Shown piece by piece: positions 20,942 to 23,411 of a DNA stretch of 23,411 bases. The stretch's first letter is position 1. Every line of letters starts with the position of its first letter. Both the position numbers and the translations under genes were made by a program. Under the pieces are notes generated by a model. The model had not been told where the DNA came from. It worked only from the letters and a program-made list of their open reading frames with translations, and ran no database searches. The stretch lies in the NCBI GenBank assembly GCA_025201705.1, contig MU617101.1, forward strand, positions 1 to 23,411, read 5' to 3'. The DNA is from Dissophora ornata. Its lineage: Eukaryota > Mortierellomycota > Mortierellomycetes > Mortierellales > Mortierellaceae.

Positions 20942-21922
20942 TTATGCGACCTCGACAGCCTGCTGCTCCTGCTGAGCGGCCTGTTGGACAGCAAGAAGGG
21001 CTTGCCTCTTCTTCTGCGTGGCCTGGAACTCGGCCCTCATCTTGAAGTAATCAACATGCAGCCCACACTCAGACTTCTGCTTGCCCTCCCACCGTCCGGA
21101 CCGCTCGTCATCTGGGTTTGAGGCAGGCTTCGTCGAATGCCAATCTCCAATCGACCTGTAACCCTGGTCCAGCAACGCGTTAAATGGGACCTGGTAAGCT
21201 CTCAAGTACGTCCAAACCTGCTGGAACGACCAAGTCGCCAATGGGTTCAACTTCAACAACCCGGTACCAGCTTCGACCTCCAAGATATCCAAATGGGCGC
21301 GATCACCCTTCTGGGAACGACGACGACCGGAAATGACAGCCTGAGCGCCCAACTCTTGGTAGGCCCGACGGCCCGGCTCGACTTTGACCAGGTAATCGTA
21401 CGAGATGTCGTCAGTCTCCCAGAGCTGTTGACCGTAAAGTCTCTCGAAATCACCTGTGGTCTCGCAGTTCTGGGGCTTGTAGACTTTAAGTGGGATATTG
21501 TAGTGGTCCTGGACACGCTGCGCCAAGTCCAAAGTCTCTTGGAAGTGGTAGAGCGTATCGATAAAGATCAAAGGAACTGGGTGACGACGGGTGTTGTAAC
21601 CAGACTTTTTGAACTGATGGGAGTGGGTATCATCTTCATCGTCTTCGGAAGCGGAAGAGGAGGCAGGGGTAGGGTGGACATTGGCAGCGGCCTGTTGGTC
21701 GATATGGATGCGGTTGATCATGTCAAGGATAACGAGACCAGTGGGACCGAAAGCCGTGGTTTGGATGAGACCCGGGAGAGAGACCATAGCCCACTCAATG
21801 ATCTTCTCGGCCGAGAGCTTCTCAAGCTTTGCATTGATGAACTTGAGGTGGGCGGGGGTGAATGTGGCAGAGACGGAGGATGTCTGTGTGTTATTGCTGT
21901 GGTGGATCGTTGATTCTGGCAT
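20942..21922 (-). CDS. MET16: Phosphoadenosine phosphosulfate (PAPS) reductase
   Basis: Single exon, 326 residues. Reduces PAPS to sulfite with thioredoxin in cytosolic sulfate assimilation. It matches yeast Met16 block by block: LPGLIQTTAFGPTGLVILDM (49-68), FIDTLYHFQET (120-130), VYKPQNCE (147-154), YDYLVKVEPGRRAY (175-188), SGRRRSQ (198-204, substrate phosphate binding), LLKLNPLATW (222-231), GYRSIGDWHST (254-264), DERSGRW (272-278) and the catalytic ECGLH (285-289, Cys286). There is a single such cysteine and no paired CC motifs, consistent with PAPS use and no iron-sulfur cluster. Yeast Met16 has about 261 residues; the excess comes from an inserted Ser/Asp/Glu-rich segment at about 75-115 and a Gln/Ala-rich tail (303-326). 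The start at 21922 is preferred; an in-frame ATG at 22045 would add 41 residues with no family similarity. Convergent with the Fab1-like gene. Confidence 0.95.
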   Translation of the reverse strand: MPESTIHHSNNTQTSSVSATFTPAHLKFINAKLEKLSAEKIIEWAMVSLPGLIQTTAFGPTGLVILDMINRIHIDQQAAANVHPTPASSSASEDDEDDTHSHQFKKSGYNTRRHPVPLIFIDTLYHFQETLDLAQRVQDHYNIPLKVYKPQNCETTGDFERLYGQQLWETDDISYDYLVKVEPGRRAYQELGAQAVISGRRRSQKGDRAHLDILEVEAGTGLLKLNPLATWSFQQVWTYLRAYQVPFNALLDQGYRSIGDWHSTKPASNPDDERSGRWEGKQKSECGLHVDYFKMRAEFQATQKKRQALLAVQQAAQQEQQAVEVA

Positions 21923-22135
21923 TATGAAGAGATATGCTGTGTGTGTGAGAGTGCTAATGCGGACTAGGAGAGTGGAGAAGGCGATGCAATTGAAAGGAGA
22001 ACTTGATCGGGCTGTGAGGGATGAAATACAGGCGGTGTTGTGCAATGAGTGAACACAAGAGTGTGAGTTGCGAGTGCGATAGAACAGTGGAGGATGAAGA
22101 GAAAAGAAAGTGGAGTTGTCGTTTTTCAGCGACTG

Positions 22136-22142
22136 TTATATA
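22136..22142 (-). promoter_or_regulatory. MET16: Probable TATA box of the PAPS reductase gene
   Basis: Minus strand reads TATATAA, 214 bp upstream of the chosen ATG. This position also argues for the start at 21922, since a transcript starting about 30 bp downstream would have a normal leader of roughly 180 nt. Confidence 0.4.
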
Positions 22143-23107
22143 GACCGGGGTTGTAAGAGGGACGGACATACGCCCTGCGTTGCCGCGCATCTTTTGCGTG
22201 CGCCTTTTTCTCGGTCTTTCTTCTCCGGACGTGGCAGGACCAAAGGGTGCGTATGACAAATCTATTAGAAAACATGGTTCATGCGTCCACGCTATTTTTT
22301 ATGCGGCGACAACAGAGTGCGGGGGGAAGCAATTGCACAGTAGAACCACCGAGAAAGAGGCCATGTTATCTTGTCCTCGTCATGACCATTCCTTCACCTG
22401 TATGCTGTTGTTTAATAATCCATGTCCGTGATCGATCTGCAGCGATAACCAAGAAGGGAGGAGTGGGGGAGTTGGGGACACGAACCATCGAGGGAGCGAT
22501 TGGCCCAAACGTGCGCCAACAACAACATATTCCATCTCGCCATATCCCGACGCGATGGTATCATCGATCTCCCTTTCTTCTGTGCGGCTGCAGCGAATCA
22601 CATCGCGCGGAGCGTCGTCTACGGAGAACTCAAATCTACGACACAGTCACGTCCGATTTCATAGGCTCAGACAGACATGCCACAATCTGTGCGCATATCT
22701 TTCAGTTCCCCAGAGCGCAGTATCTTCCACAACATCAGAGTCAAGACCGCGCAGCATCATGTGATCTGGATAATCTTACGTTACGATGGAGGCAAAAAAA
22801 GTCCCCCTGGGCCTGAGGAACTGTATGGCCCGAGTCAAAGGTGTTTAAGGCGGCAGGAACTGCTGCGACCTTTTTCCGAAGAATGTTCCCTTGCGCGTGT
22901 TTTGGCCTGACTCTAGCATGGGTTTGAATAAGAAGAGAAGCCGCATCGTAGTGAATATTACTATCGGCGGAGTTATTCAAAATTGATGACGGCCTGTTTT
23001 TAAAAAAAATGTCATCCGCCATGTCGTGCTGTATTGCCGAACACAAGAGAAAGAAAAAAAAGATACCCGGAGCATCGCCACGGGCGGCACCACGCTTGTT
23101 GCGGAAC

Positions 23108-23111
23108 AAAA
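23108..23111 (-). terminator. Probable RNA polymerase III terminator of the tRNA gene
   Basis: Minus-strand TTTT, 17 nt past the 3' end of the tRNA-Glu gene; four T is the usual minimum for Pol III termination. Confidence 0.5.
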
Positions 23112-23127
23112 TGCATTAGCAAATTAA

Positions 23128-23199
23128 TTCCCAGTCCGGGGATCGAACCCGGGCCTTGTCGGTGAGAGCGACAAATCCTGACCACTGGACCAACTAGGA
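23128..23199 (-). tRNA. tRNA-Glu (anticodon CTC)
   Basis: A 72-nt cloverleaf without intron. The acceptor stem TCCTAGT pairs with ACTGGGA over all seven positions (one T-G pair), with A as discriminator. The anticodon arm TGTCG-CTCTCAC-CGACA presents CTC, reading GAG. The T arm is CCGGG-TTCGATC-CCCGG, which includes the B box GGTTCGATCC; the D arm carries an A-box-like TGGTCCAGTGG. The pattern closely follows eukaryotic nuclear tRNA-Glu. The CCA end is not encoded, as expected in eukaryotes. Confidence 0.96.
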
Positions 23200-23255
23200 A
23201 TGTATTTCGATGAAAGAGTAATTCTTAAGTCATATAAGTTTCCATAACGTCAATG

Positions 23256-23263
23256 TCACGTGA
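23256..23263. promoter_or_regulatory. Palindromic E-box TCACGTGA
   Basis: A perfect 8-bp palindrome of the type bound by bHLH factors such as yeast Cbf1, which regulates sulfur genes. It is 1.33 kb upstream of PAPS reductase with a tRNA gene in between, so a link is speculative; it may serve a gene beyond the window. Confidence 0.3.
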
Positions 23264-23390
23264 GAATTAAACCCCTTAATTTGTCACGGGCACTGGTGTA
23301 TCCAGCCGTTCAGTCGCGGCTCTCTGTGTAGCATAGTACGCTATTTGTTTGGCTGTAATATCTAGGGCATTTTGTCAATAGACCACAGAC

Positions 23391-23411
23391 TTTTTTTTTT
23401 TTTTTTTTTTT
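23391..23411. repeat. T run at the window end (at least 21)
   Basis: The window ends inside a homopolymer of 21 or more T; its true length cannot be seen. Confidence 0.9.

Larger units (their letters stand above)
21923..23127. other. 1.2-kb region upstream of PAPS reductase
   Basis: Holds the PAPS reductase promoter. The longest open frame (22247-22816, plus, 189 codons) is rich in Arg/His/Ser, shows no family motif and overlaps other frames; I do not call it a gene. Nothing else is recognised before the tRNA gene. Confidence 0.6.

Noticed and set aside
21137..21913. 258-codon plus-strand open frame opposite PAPS reductase
   Set aside because: Antisense shadow; all family motifs are on the minus strand.
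21923..22045. In-frame upstream start for PAPS reductase adding 41 residues
   Set aside because: The added segment has no family similarity, and the likely transcript start fits the downstream ATG with a normal leader; a targeting role cannot be fully excluded.
22247..22816. 189-codon plus-strand open frame upstream of PAPS reductase
   Set aside because: No domain, Arg/His-rich random-like composition, overlaps other frames and sits over the expected promoter.

Overview
The window looks like nuclear DNA of an early-diverging filamentous fungus, most likely Mucoromycota/Mortierellomycota. This is inferred from intron-rich compact genes with short GT-AG introns (82-200 nt), a fungal Met16-type PAPS reductase, a fungal Fab1 kinase, a secreted LPMO-like protein and a eukaryotic tRNA gene. 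No species can be named from the sequence alone.

Layout: a single-exon gene for a secreted LPMO-like copper protein lies at 268-1002 (minus). It is followed by about 3.8 kb (1003-4790) in which I recognise no gene, but which holds a 24-A tract, an unusual A-B-A'-B' inverted-repeat element and a short tandem repeat. From 4791 on the window is dense and the genes alternate strands. They are a seven-exon NAT9-like acetyltransferase (minus), a two-exon multi-Myb/SANT protein with a mitochondrial-presequence-like first exon (plus), a nine-exon symplekin/Pta1 (minus), a nine-exon Fab1/PIKfyve-type lipid kinase (plus), a single-exon PAPS reductase (minus), and a tRNA-Glu(CTC) gene (minus). I rebuilt the spliced models by hand. 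Every intron obeys GT-AG, all phases close, and junctions were checked against remembered family conservation.

These are mostly unrelated housekeeping functions: RNA 3'-end processing, phosphoinositide synthesis, sulfate assimilation and protein acetylation. They share promoters or 3' regions through divergent and convergent pairing (NAT9/Myb and symplekin/Fab1 divergent; Myb/symplekin and Fab1/PAPS reductase convergent) and do not form a pathway. The points most worth a second look are the Fab1 homologue that lacks a FYVE domain and most of the chaperonin-like apical region, the Myb-repeat protein with a possible mitochondrial import signal, the cluster of SUMO-consensus sites in symplekin, and the two mutually exclusive hairpins at 2718-2758. 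I found no operon-like system, CRISPR array or intact transposon.
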